64,000 bases of DNA from Hevea brasiliensis (lineage: Eukaryota > Streptophyta > Magnoliopsida > Malpighiales > Euphorbiaceae). The position numbers and the translations under genes are program-made. The notes under the pieces are model-generated. The model worked only from the letters and a program-made list of their open reading frames with translations. It made no database searches and was not told the origin of the DNA. Shown one piece after another: positions 49,039 through 60,862 of this stretch (its first letter is position 1; every line of letters begins with the position of its first letter). Location: assembly GCF_030052815.1 (NCBI RefSeq), contig NC_079498.1, positions 80,524,992-80,588,991 on the forward strand, read 5' to 3'.

Positions 49039-51317
49039 TATAACACCCCTCACCCGTCTACAGTATAGCCAAGCAAGGCGTGCCACACGGTGTGTTGGAG
49101 CACCTAGTCTGTGATTATCTCATTTCCTGAACTCAATTTAATTTTAAGAAGTCCTTTAAGTAAAATTCATATCATGCTGATACTATTTTCATACTTTAAT
49201 AAAATCAGTTTCTCAAAAATGGTAATAGAAATCTGGTAAGGTGCCATCTGTATTTCGGACAAACTGTCCTTCCAAACCTGTTAAAAACAGTTCAATATGA
49301 TAATATCAAAATCTCAACCATCCAACTAATTTTTCAGTCTCACCATTTCATAATTTCAAAATACAGTCCATCATATTTTACATTCATCAAAACACTATCC
49401 ATAGGAGTTTAATATATACAAATTATTACAAATTTTAAAGTTTTATGATATCTATACATATTACATAACAAAATGTCAAAATACAACTGATGGTCATTAC
49501 ACAAGATCCTAAGTCCTACCATATATGAAGTGTAGTGCAGATGACTCTGGACTCCTATGCAGATCTGATGTCTCACCCGGTCGTAGGTTTACTGGGCTCC
49601 CCATCTGTGTCTCCAATACCTACGCGTTACAAAAGCAACGCGCTAAGCAATTTTGCTTAGTGGTGCCAAATATAAAGAAATATACTCTAAAATAAGTAAA
49701 TGAATTGTTTATAAATTTATGAAATTGATATTCTTTACAGTTGTTGATTCTACTTTTATTTGCTAACCTTTCATTTTTCCTAATTTTGGTGCTGCTGTAT
49801 GTCAATAAACTGAATTTAGCTATTTGAACTTAATAATGCTTAAATTAATTGCCCGTGTAGCCTATATACTGACCAGACTGGATAAATGGATATACTGGCA
49901 CTGGATACCTAGTACCTTAGGCCGTCACACCATCAGTCACAAAGTGTCTCCCGGTGTGCAAACAGTGTGGCTAAAAAGCCATATAGTCAATCTGGCGATA
50001 AGCCAAGTATAATAACACAATACGTATAGCTGTAGGCTATTAAAGTCACATTGCAGCATAATATTGCCGTAAAAATACAGTATGGCATAAAGCCATTTAC
50101 AAAATAGCTGTCAGAATCCTATTGGCATGCCAACCTATCCAAACTAGTCAACAAGGCAAACTAGGGCACATTACAAATTAATTGTTTAATTCCTCATTTT
50201 TTTGAGTACTAATTATCACATAATTCACAAGTCAATGTAAATGTTGACCTTTTTTAGGTAATATGGATAAGTTGATTCTAGCATCAACATGTCACAATTT
50301 GTAATTCAATATGCTGCCAATATAGTGCAATTTACCATTTTTGCAAGTTGGCATTCAATGCCAAATTACTTCAAGCATTATTGTATGTAAATGTCAAATT
50401 TTCAGTTTTAGTGTGCTAGATTGGTCTAGCTTAATGTCCTATTTCTCTTGCTTTTTAGCTTCTGGTCAAAGAAGAAAAATTGTAGCTTTGTGTCTTATTG
50501 AACCTTTGGCAAAATTTCAGGTCATTCTGAGTTGTATAGACCAAGATATGGTCAATTTACTAAAGCTGGACAGATTGCACCTTTAGTGCAAAATTTGGTC
50601 AATTTTAGGTCACATTTAGTTCTGGCAGTTTTGGTATCCGAAATTGTGCAAGCTATTTGACTTGGTTCTGGCTATTTCTGGGCTTTGGTTTCTTCATAAT
50701 AATTATAGCTCTATTTCTAAGCTATCCATGGTAAAAATTTTAGGTCAATTGGACCTGTTTTGAGTTAGTTATGGTTATCCTAATGACTACTGTTCATATA
50801 GTCAAAAATCTGGGTTTGCAAGGTTGCCATTCCGAATTTGGTCATTTTTAAGGTCAGTTTCTAGGCAGAATTTTGACAACATTTCTACATGAAAGTTGGC
50901 CTATTTGGTGTCTAGTTTCACCTCCCATTGGCCTCATACCAATTGGGTTCACAGTTTTGCACTTATGACCTAATTTAGGTGCTGCCAACACACACAACCT
51001 GTATTTGAAAATTACACTTCCAATTTTGACAATCCTCCTCCTCCCAATACTTTAATATTCAATCATGGCACTTCTATGTATATTGTACACAATTCCAGCA
51101 AAGTATTTTGAACAGAACACTCAAGTGCTCAATGCACACAATACACCATTCAAGTTCAACATTTACTTCCGCCAAAATTCAACATACCTTAATATCAATA
51201 TTACACATACACTTTCATGGCAACTACACATGCTGCCCACAATTTAACACCACGACATCTCATCAATAAATTACATAAACTAACATACAATTTCATGATA
51301 TTATAGGCTGCCAAACA
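49039..51317 (-). repeat. E 5' LTR, left piece
   Basis: Begins TATAACACCC (decayed TG end). It is homologous to LTR C through the ACGCGTT and GGTGTGCAAACAG blocks (about 49620 and 49950). It contains the CTAAGCAATTTTGCTTAG hairpin near 49642. It is interrupted at 51317 by Copia-2, with TSD AAACA at 51313-51317. Confidence 0.9.
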
Positions 51318-53423
51318 TGTTAGTAGTATGCCCTAGAGCATATCATTTAGTATGTATCTTGTACATATTTTTATTAATAAAAGGCATTTCCACTTTTCCG
51401 TTTACATAATATATTTTTGTGTAATAGAAAAGGTCCATTGATATTTTGTTAGAAATATTATTCTTAAGTTGTTGAGAATATGAGTGATAGTATTTCTAGC
51501 ACAAAGTATCATAAATAGGTTCACAATCGAGGACACTTCATAATAAGGACATGACTTATCAAGAAAGATTGTATTCATGTTTGTTACCAAGTTATTTATA
51601 TGAGATATAAATAAGATGGAATGGTGAGTCTCATGCCATATGACAAACATGATAGGCACTTATAAATGATAAATAGGCCGAACCAGTGACACTTATGACA
51701 AGCACATGGAGTTTACTCTTGTCAATGTTTTGTCATAAATCATATCAGTGCATATAATCTTTAGACCTGAGATAGCACAGTTATCTTATATATAGGTAGT
51801 TTGAGTTTGATACTGCTTTCATACTTGTACTATGTATGGGTATATAGGCATGTGTTGGCTCCTACTAGTTATATATGGAGGTATGTGTTGATCAAGATGG
51901 AATCTGTTCCTCTAAGTAAATAGAAATAAAATCCTATGTTCATTTAATTGTTCTTGATGTTTCAAGTTCTTGGCCAGGACAGATAGATTTATTCAGAAAA
52001 GAGTTTCTGATGAGAAAATCTTTTTCATCAAGAACTGGAATTAAAAGAGAACATAATATTCATAGCAAATGGAGTCTGACATAAACCATGACTCCAGCTT
52101 GAGTTGGGATTTTGTAACAGAGAGATTCTAGTGCATGATAACATATGATTATAGGTTCATTTAAGGTAAACCTTATCACTAATTGGGTGGCCATGGCATA
52201 CTATGCTAGGTGTTAACCATGGTCTATGAGGTGCATAAAATGATTTAGAGAAATCATTTATGGTAAGAAAGAGTTCTGATGATATTAAGAGTTGATATCA
52301 TGTCTCATTGCCAATTAGTGATGAGCCTAGTAAGTCACACACATACACAAGTTATCACCTAATTAAATATGATTTAATTAATTAATTAAAGAGTTTAATT
52401 GATTAATTAAATAGGTTTGGTTTGCAATTAGATTGCAATGTCCCTAGCATAACTTGAAACCAAATCTAGATTATTGGATGTATAGTATAAGTTAAATTTA
52501 TATTTAAAGTGTTTAAATATGAATTTAATTAATGATAAATTAATTAATAGAGATTAATTAATTAATTTATATTTGATATAAATTTATTAGAAGAAGAGAA
52601 ATAATTATTTTGGGTTGAGAACTCAAAATTAAGATACAGGGGCATTTTGGTCATTTCACAGTGTGACACGTGGCACCATGAGATGGTGACACATGGGATT
52701 ACACATAAGCTTGCCAAATGTTTTTAATCATGTAAGATGATTAATATTAAGATTAAATATAGGTTTGACTCTTGGCACAATGTGATTGGGTCACTTAAAC
52801 CTAGAGCTAATCAAAGGGTGACATGTGGCAAGGGTTTAATGTGTTAACCTAGCTATATAAGTGTTGTTATGAAAAAAGAAAAGCAACCGGCAACCACTCC
52901 TCCTTTGTCACACTATTTTGAGGTTCTCCATCTCTTCTTCTTCATCTCTCATCAATTCAAAGAGATTAGCGATCAATATCTTGAATTAAAAATACTAGAA
53001 ATCGTTTCTAGTGTCCTGTTTACATCTTTAATATCTTAAAAGGCAAAAGTTGATTTTCAAATTAATAGAAAAAGCTTTAGAAGCTGTTCAAGGGCTGCCA
53101 TAGGTGTTCTTGGTGTGGACAAGCTAGAGGGATAACATTTGGTGTCCTAAAGACGAATCTCAAAGGCGCAAATACACTGTAGTGCATCAAGAGGTTAGTG
53201 TGTTTGTTCTTGATTTAATCTAGGGTTCTAAAATTAATCTGATTAATTTTAAAATCTTAAATAACAAATACAAATCCAAAAACATATTAAAAGAGTTTTA
53301 ATATATTGTTTATCATTGAAATCAAATAGATAAAAATAAATCTTGCATGATGCATGTGACCCTAGGTGAAAATTTTTGAATCCAATGGTATAAACTTGTG
53401 TTTTTCACGCTTCCGTTCCTTCA
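51318..53423 (+). repeat. Copia-2 5' LTR, 2106 bp
   Basis: TGTTAGTAGTATGCCC to TCCGTTCCTTCA, bounded by the TSD on the left and the primer binding site on the right. TATA-like CTATATAAG is at 52853-52861. Confidence 0.97.
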
Positions 53424-53425
53424 AT

Positions 53426-53437
53426 TGGTATCAGAGC
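53426..53437 (+). promoter_or_regulatory. Copia-2 primer binding site (initiator Met-tRNA)
   Basis: TGGTATCAGAGC, two bases after the LTR end, complementary to the 3' end of plant initiator Met-tRNA. Confidence 0.92.
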
Positions 53438-55195
53438 CGCTATATTTGCCATTTAGATTGTTGTTTATATGATTTAATTGTGTGTTATGATCATGAGATG
53501 ATTTATCCATTGCTAGTTGCAGTGGAGTTTTGGCGGCATGCTTGAAAAAACACCATCAATGGTGCGTATGGTTTGGCTTCCATGGGTGGTTCAAGGTTTG
53601 GCTTTTAATTCTGCAATTGTTGTATGATCTAAGGCCTATTCTTTGACTAATTAAAGTGTTTAATTAGTAGTTTTAATCACACAATTAAATTATGATTCAA
53701 ATCAGAATTTTAAAAATTGTTTGAATGTGATTTAAATATGAATTTTTAAAGTTGTTTGAATGTGATTCAAATCTAAATTTTTAAAGTTGTTTGAATCATA
53801 TTTAAATCTGATTTTTTAAAGTTGATTGAATAATATTCAGATCTGATTTTTTAAAAAATGTTTGAATGTGATTCAAATCTAATTTTTTAAAAAATGTTTG
53901 AATGTGATTCAAATCTGAATTTTTAAGATTGTTTGAATGTGATTCAAATCTGAATTTTTAAATTTGTTTAAATGAGATTCAAATATGAATTTTTAAATTT
54001 ATTTGAATCATATTCAAATCTGGATTTTTAAGTTGAATATGAGATATTCAATTTAATTTAAGTATGTATATTTTATTTAATTGTTAAATAGTGATATGCA
54101 TGATGGATGATCATGGACTATAAAAGACCAATGTGATTGGATTTATTTCTTTTATGTTTCTTTGGAATTGTAATTTAATTAATTTATTTTAATTTATTTT
54201 GGGCATGTATTATTAAGTTTGTAATAATTTTTGGATTGTAATTTCATTTATTTAAGTTCTTGTAAATTCGCCTTGGTATGCCAAGGATTACTATGTAATT
54301 GGATTGCAAGAAGTTCAAGGAGGTCAAGAGCATTGGTGGGACCAGTGGGAGGAATTCAAGATCAAGTGTTGATTATGTACTCCTTCAGCAACTCTTGTAA
54401 AATGAATGAATGAAATGCACCTAGGAATGCCCTGATTCAATTCTTGGTGGCTCAGAATTGAATCCCTTAGAAAGTCCATGATCATACCATATTTACTACT
54501 TATCCATGAATGCATGAGATGTATGGGAAAGTATGCAATTATATGATATATGCATGCTAAATGGATAATGTGCAAAGTGAGACCTTAATAGTAATTAGGA
54601 TGACTATAAAATCTTCCAAACAAATGATTAAGTTGGAAATGCTATAATTAAAGTAATTATAACATGGGCCCTCCATTGGGGTAATTATTTTAAGAAATTT
54701 TAAATAGTTGCATAAGATGCAATTAATTTAAGAGATTTTCTTAAGAATAATTGTTAAGCATGAGATGTTGTAAATATGTAAATGGTTTGGTGGCCAATAT
54801 TGGATGTACCTGAGGACATTAAAATTATTTGCATAATTACTGGCTCAATGGGATCAACTTAACTAATGCAAGATAAGTCAATAATGGATGTACCTGAGAT
54901 TTTGAGCATTAGGGGCTAGGTAAAGGATTGAACCTCACATGAGATGTGATGGGCAAGGAGTTGCTCACTTATAGTTTATTGTAATTTCAATAACGGATGT
55001 ACCTAAGGATGATCAATAGAATTATAAGAATTCAATCACCCACTAGAAATCCATCCAATTAGGATTTCCGTTTTCTACTTTGGAAGTGTAGGATTCGCTA
55101 AGTTAGTGGGAGGACCAATTTGATTAAAAGACCATAATCATTTTGGTTAATTACTTGATACATTTACTAATTAATCTGGTTATTTTCTGATAATA
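53438..55195 (+). other. Copia-2 untranslated leader with AT-rich minisatellite
   Basis: A 1.76-kb leader between the primer binding site and the gag ATG. No convincing frame. At about 53690-54035 it holds nine to ten copies of a 35-36 bp unit built around GTTTGAATGTGATTCAAATC. The rest is AT-rich, with four scattered copies of a GGATGTACCT motif between about 54800 and 55000. Confidence 0.85.
53690..54035. repeat. 35-36 bp tandem repeat in Copia-2 leader
   Basis: Unit starts (TTGTTTGAA or variants) fall at 53717, 53752, 53787, 53822, 53858, 53894, 53929, 53964 and 53999, a regular 35-36 bp period. Each unit contains TTGAAT and ATTCAA, which can pair. Confidence 0.92.
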
Positions 55196-56035
55196 ATGAG
55201 CACAGAACAACCACCACCATCCAATGTCCTTGCAAGCATACTTGATCGCAATAGGTTGACAGGACCTAATCTCTCTGATTGGCTAAAAAATTTGAAACTT
55301 GTCCTGAACCTTGAACATATAGGATATGTTCTAGATTCAAATGTTCCTGATCCCTTACCTCCAGAGGCCGCTCAAGAGGAACATGAAACTTTGGACAAGT
55401 GGAAGGAGCATGATATGAGAGCTAAGTGTTACATGCTTGCTTCCATGAGTAATGAGTTACAGAAGCAGCATGAGAACATGCAGAGTGCGAGTGAGATCCT
55501 CCTTCACCTACAAGAGTTCTATGGTGAGCACAGTAGGAATGCTAGGTATGAGATATCTAGGTAGCTATTCCGCATGAAGATGTCTGAGGGACAGAATGTT
55601 GGGGATCATGTCCACAAGATGATTTGGCTGATTGAGCAGTTGGAACATCTTGACTTCAACATGGATTTCCAACTACAGATGGATTTGATCCTTCAGTCCC
55701 TTCCTGAGTCTTTTGGGAATTTTGTGACAAATTTCCATATGACTAAACAGGAATGCACCTTAGTTGGTTTACTCAACATGCTGGTTATTGCCCAAAAGAA
55801 TATGTCGGGCAATAAAGGAAAAGAGGTAGCTTTGATTGCGTCTTCTTCTGCTGGAAAGTCCAACAAGAAAAAGGGCAATAAGAAAAAGAAACCTCAGATT
55901 CCTGGTCCTTCCAAGAAAATAGCTAAACAGAAAAGGAAGACCAAAGCTGACAAAGGCAAAGGAAAGTGTTTCCACTGCCAGCAGGAAAGTGTTTCCACTG
56001 CCAGCAGGAAAGTGTTTCCATTGTCCAGAGTATAG
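55196..56035 (+). pseudogene. Copia-2 gag (broken)
   Basis: Begins at ATG 55196 (MSTEQPPPSNVLASILD, then NRLTGPNLSDWLKNLK), the usual N-terminus of this copia gag type. TAG at 55562-55564 interrupts it after YEISR. The next frame, 55574-56035, carries the capsid C-terminus and lysine-rich region (homologous to Copia-1 1-390) and the start of the zinc knuckle, CFHC. There a 23-bp unit is present three times and the frame is lost. The rest of the knuckle and the whole protease are missing. Confidence 0.92.
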
Positions 56036-56933
56036 CAATCTAAAAGAATGCAATGCCATGATGAAAATCAACTCAAGTTCAAAATATATTTGGCACTTAA
56101 GATTAGGTCATGTTGCAGAATATAGAATTGCAAAATTGGAGAAAATGGGGATTTTATCCTCATTGGGCTCTGAGCTTACTCCAACTTGTGAATCTTGCCT
56201 TCAGGGCAAAGTGACTAGATCACCCTTTGTTGGACAAGGGCTAAGGGCTGAAAATATTTTGGAGCTAATACATAGTGATGTATGTGATCCATTTAAGGAA
56301 ATGGTTAAAGGTGATTTTCATTACTTTATTACCTTTACTGATCATAAATCAAGGTTTGGGTATATGTATTTGATGAAATACAAACATGAATCTTTTGAAA
56401 AGTTCAAAGAATTTAAATCTAAAGTAGAAAATCAAATAGGAAAGAGTATTAAAGCTCTTCGATCAGATCGTGGAGGAGAATATTTGAGTACTGAATTTGA
56501 TGAATACTTGAGAGAGCATGGCATTGTTTCCCAACTGACTCCTCCAGGAACACTACAGTTGAATGGTGTATTTGAAAGGAGAAATCGTACCCTATTGGAT
56601 ATGGTACGTAGTATGATAAGCTATACTGATATGCCAATCTCCTTTTGGGGATTTACATTAGAATCAACTTTGTATATTCTGAATAGGATTCCATCAAAAT
56701 CAGTTTCTTCCACACCTTATGAGATATGGCATGGAAGAAAACCAAGTCTTAAGCATGTTAAGATTTGGGGTTGTCCAGCTTATATCAAAAAGCTAAACAC
56801 TGATAAATCGGAAACCAGATCAGAAAAGGGTCGATTTGTTGGATATTCAAAAGATAATTTTGGATATTATTTTTATTTGCCTACATCACAAAAGGTTGTG
56901 TTGAGTAGAGATGCCACATTTCTTGAACAATAA
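55989..56933 (+). pseudogene. Copia-2 pre-integrase and integrase
   Basis: A 314-codon open frame. The zinc domain is complete (WHLRLGHVAEYR, CESCLQGK). The catalytic residues are visible in HSDVCDPF near 56274, RSDRGGEY near 56462 and NGVFERRNRTL near 56562. This integrase looks structurally intact, unlike that of Copia-1, but lacks an upstream protease and its own start. The frame ends in TAA at 56931-56933 after LEQ, at the same codon as the TAG in Copia-1. Confidence 0.9.
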
Positions 56934-58249
56934 TTTGTCCAAGAAAGAGGCAAATGAAGGCAAATAGAGTTGGAATTAGAGAATTCTAACCAATCAACAG
57001 ATCAGATGGATATAGATCCATCTAGTCAACCTATACCCATTGATGAAACATCTACAGCTGTTCCTCATAGAACAACCAGGGTATCTCACCCACCAGTGAG
57101 ATATGGTTTCCTTCATGAAGAAGAATAAGAGTTGTCTTCTAAGAAGCTGATCATGGAGATGATCCACTTACCTATGAAGAAGCTATATCAGATAAAGATT
57201 CTTCAAAATGGATTGATGCTATGAAATTTGAAATTGATTCCATGTATAAGAATCAAGTTTGGGATCTTGTTGACCCACCTGAAAGTAATGTACCTATAGG
57301 GAACAAATGGGTTTTCAAGAAGAAAATTGGTTCTGATGAAAAGGTAGAGACCTATAAGGCAAGGCTTGTAGCGAAAGGGTTTCGCCAAAGGCAAGGAATC
57401 GACTATGAGGAGACTTTCTCGTCTATTGCCATGCTTAAATCAATTAGGATTCTATTAGCAATAGCTGCATACTATGATTATGAGATTTGGCAGATGGATG
57501 TCAAAACAACTTTTCTCAATGGATACATTGAAGAAAACATTTTCATGGAACAACCTAGGGGTTTTGAATCCCATGATGGTTCCAAAGGTATGCAAGCTAA
57601 AGCGATCCATTTATGGGTTGAAGCAAGCTTCGAGGAGCTAGAACATCCGTTTTGATGAAGCCATTAAATCCTTTGGTTTTATCAAAAATGAAGATGAGCC
57701 ATGTGTATATAAGAAGGTTAGTGACAGTGCTATCACTTTCCTTGTCTTATATGTGGATGACATACTGTTGATGGGTAATGACACAGGTATGTTGACAACT
57801 ATAAAGATATGGTTGTCAAATACATTCTCCATGAAAGATTTAGGGGAGGCAACCTATATTCTTGGGATTCGCATCTATAGAGATAGAGCGAAAAGAATAA
57901 TTGGTTTATCCAAAGTCTATACTTGGAAAAGGTGTTAAAGAGGTTTAACATGCTTGATTCCAAGAGAGGATTGTTACCAGTGAGACATGGTATCCACCTT
58001 TCTAAAGAGATGTCTCCAAAGACACCTGAAGAAAGAGATAAGATGGCCAAGATTCCATATGCTTCAGCTATTGGAAGTTTAATGTATGCAATGTTTTGTA
58101 CTAGGCCGGATATCGCATATGCTGTTAGTTTGACTAGCAGATATCAATCCAATCCAGGTTTGGAACACTGGATAGCTGTCAAGAATATCCTTAAGTACTT
58201 GAGAAGAACTAAGGATTTATTCTTGATTTATGGAGGTGGAGACTTGTAA
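56934..58249 (+). pseudogene. Copia-2 reverse transcriptase (broken)
   Basis: RT homologous to Copia-1 1804-3123. TAA at 57126-57128 falls where Copia-1 has CAA. An open stretch 57221-57590 holds NQVWDLVDPP, KARLVAKGFRQRQG and WQMDVKT. An extra A near 57588 shifts the frame. YVDD is present near 57749. A one-base loss near 57911 shifts it again. TAA at 58247-58249 is shared with Copia-1. Confidence 0.92.
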
Positions 58250-58737
58250 TTGGATGGTTATACTGATTCTGACTTCTAATCAGATATCGATGATAGAAAG
58301 TCTACCTCTAGATATGTGTTCATTTGTAATGGAGGTGCAGTCAGTTGGAAGAGTTCCAAATAGAGCACGACTGCAGATTCCACTACAGAGGCTGAGTATA
58401 TTCTCGCATCGAGATCTTTGCATAGGAAGCTGTTTGGATAAAGAAGTTTGTGACAGAACTTACAGTAGTTCCTTCCATTGAGTCAGCAGTTTCACTACAC
58501 TGTGACAACAATGGAGCAGTCATACAGGCTAAGGAACCAAGGTCTCACCAGAAATCCAAACACATAGAAAGGCGCTACCACATTATCAGAGAAATAGTTG
58601 GATGAGGCGATGTAGCCATGCAGAAAATAGCATCAGCTGAAAATCCAGCTGATCCATTCACTAAGTCTATGTCACAGACTCAGCTAGACCGACATCTTGA
58701 GAAGATAGGTCTTAGATATTGTAATGAATGGCTCTAG
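58250..58737 (+). pseudogene. Copia-2 RNase H (broken)
   Basis: Homologous to 3124-3609. TAA at 58277-58279 (Copia-1 has CAA) and TAG at 58361-58363 (Copia-1 has TAA) interrupt it, and a disturbed stretch near 58400-58430 breaks the AEY region. HCDNNGAV (near 58498) and SKHIERRYHIIREI remain. It ends in TAG at 58735-58737. Confidence 0.9.
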
Positions 58738-58741
58738 TGCT

Positions 58742-58750
58742 AGTGGGAGA
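58742..58750 (+). promoter_or_regulatory. Copia-2 polypurine tract
   Basis: AGTGGGAGA, one base before the 3' LTR start at 58752. Confidence 0.87.
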
Positions 58751-58751
58751 T

Positions 58752-60857
58752 TGTTAGTAGTATGCCCTAGAGCATATCATTTAGTATGTATCTTGCACAT
58801 ATTTTTATTAATAAAAGGCATTTCCACTTTTCCGTTTACATAATATATTTTTGTGTAATAGAAAAGGTCCATTGATATTTTGTTTGAAATATTATTCTTA
58901 AGTTGTTAAGAATATGATTGACAGTATTTCTAGTACAAAGTATCATAAATTGGTTCACAATGGAGGATACTTCATAATAAGGACATGACTTATCCAGAAA
59001 GATTGTATTCATGTTTGTTACCAAGTTATTTATATGAGATATAAATAAGATGGAATGGTGAGTCTCATGCCATATAACAAACATGATAGGCACTTATAAA
59101 TGATAAGTAGGCCGAACCAGTGACACTTATGACAAGCACATGGAGTTTACTCTTGTCAATGTTTTGTCATAAATCATATCAGTGCATATAATCTTTAGAC
59201 CTGAGATAGCACAGTTATCTTGTATATAGGTAGTTTGAGTTTGATACTACTTTCATACTTGTATTATGTATGGGTATATAGGCATGTGTTGGCTCCTACT
59301 AGTTATATATGGAGGTCGGGGTTGATCAAGATGGAATCTGTTCCTCTAAGTAAATAGAGATAAAATCCTATGTTCATTTAATTGTTCTTGATGTTTTAAG
59401 TTCCTAACTAGGACAGATAGATTTATTCAGAAAAGAGTTTCTGATGAGAAAAACTTTTTAATCAAGAACTGGAATTAAAAGAGAACATAATATTCATAGC
59501 AAATAGAGTTTGACATAAACCATGACTCCAGCTTGAGTTGGGATTTTGTAACAGAGAGATTCTAGTGCATGATAACATATGATTATAGGTTCATTTAAGG
59601 TAAACCTTATTACTAATTGGGTGGCCATGGCATGCTATGCTAGGTGTTAACCATGATCTATGAGGTGCATAAAATGATTTAGAGAAATCATTTATGGTAA
59701 GAAAGAGTTCTGATGATATTAAGAGTTGATATCATGTCTCATTGCCAATTAGTGATGAGCCTAGTAAGTCACACACATACACAAGTTATCACCTAATTAA
59801 ATATGATTTAATTAATTAATTAAAGAGTTTAATTGATTAATTAAATAGGTTTGGTTTGCAATTAGATTGCAAAGTCCCTAGCATGACTTGAAACCAAATC
59901 TAGTTTATTGAATGTGTAGTATAAGTTAAATTTATATTTAAAGTATTTAAATATGAATTTAATTAATGAGAAATTAATTAATAGAGATTAATTAATTAAT
60001 TTATATTTGATATAAATTTATTAGAAGATGAGAAATAATTATTTTGGGTTGAGAACTCAAAATTAAGACACAGGGACATTTTGGTCATTTCACAGTGTGA
60101 CACGTGGCACCATGAGATGGTGACACATGGGATTACACATAAGCTTGCCAAATGTTTTTAATCATGTAAGATGATTAATATTAAGATTAAATATAGGTTT
60201 GATACTTGGCACAATGTGATTGGGTCACTTAAACCTAGAGCTAATCAAAGGGTGACATGTGGCAAGGGTTTAATGTGTTAACCTAGCTATATAAGTGTAG
60301 TTATGAAAAAAGAAAAGCAACCAGCAGCCACTCCTCCTTTGTCACGCCATTTTGAGGTTCTCCATCTCTTCTTCTTCATCTCTCATCAATTCAAAGAGAT
60401 TAGCCATCAATCTCTTGAATTAAAAATACTAGAAATCGTTTCTAGTGTCCTGTTTACATCTTTAATCTCTTAAAAGGCAAAACTTGATTTTCTAATTAAT
60501 AGAAAAAGCTTTAGAAGTTGTTCAAGGGCTGCCATAGGTGTTCTTGGTGTGGACAAGCTAGAGGGACAACATTTGGTGTCCTAAAGATGAATCTTAAAGG
60601 CGCAAATACACTGCAGTACATCAAGAGGTTAGTGTGTTTGTTCTTAATTTAATCTAGGGTTCTAAAATTAATCTGATTAATTTTAAAATCTTAAATGGCA
60701 AATACATATCCAAAAACATATTAAAAGAGTTTTAATATGTTGTTTATCATTGAAATCAAATAGATAAAAATAAATCTTGCATGATGCATGTGACCCTAGG
60801 CGAAAATTTTTGAATTCAAACGTATAAACTTGTGTTTTTCACGCTTCCGTTCCTTCA
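58752..60857 (+). repeat. Copia-2 3' LTR, 2106 bp
   Basis: Collinear with the 5' LTR and equal in length. Its TATA-like box is at 60287-60295. It is followed by the TSD AAACA and the resumed E LTR. Confidence 0.97.
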
Positions 60858-60862
60858 AAACA

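Larger units (their letters stand above)
51318..60857 (+). mobile_element. Copia-2: complete-ended Ty1/copia (Angela-like) element
   Basis: A 9540-bp element in the E LTR, flanked by AAACA at 51313-51317 and 60858-60862. It has 5' and 3' LTRs of 2106 bp each (51318-53423, 58752-60857), a primer binding site, leader, gag, integrase, RT, RNase H and a polypurine tract. It is the same family as Copia-1. By eye I count about ten differences between its two LTRs in the first 270 bases, so it is not a recent insertion. Gag-pol has stops and frameshifts, and the protease is deleted. Confidence 0.96.

Noticed and set aside
53426..53437. tRNA gene fragment at primer binding sites
   Set aside because: Only the 12-base complement of the tRNA 3' end is present, at the exact place of a primer binding site.
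54231..54413. 60-codon frame in the Copia-2 leader
   Set aside because: It lies in the untranslated leader before gag, without a domain or support from Copia-1, whose leader is outside the window.
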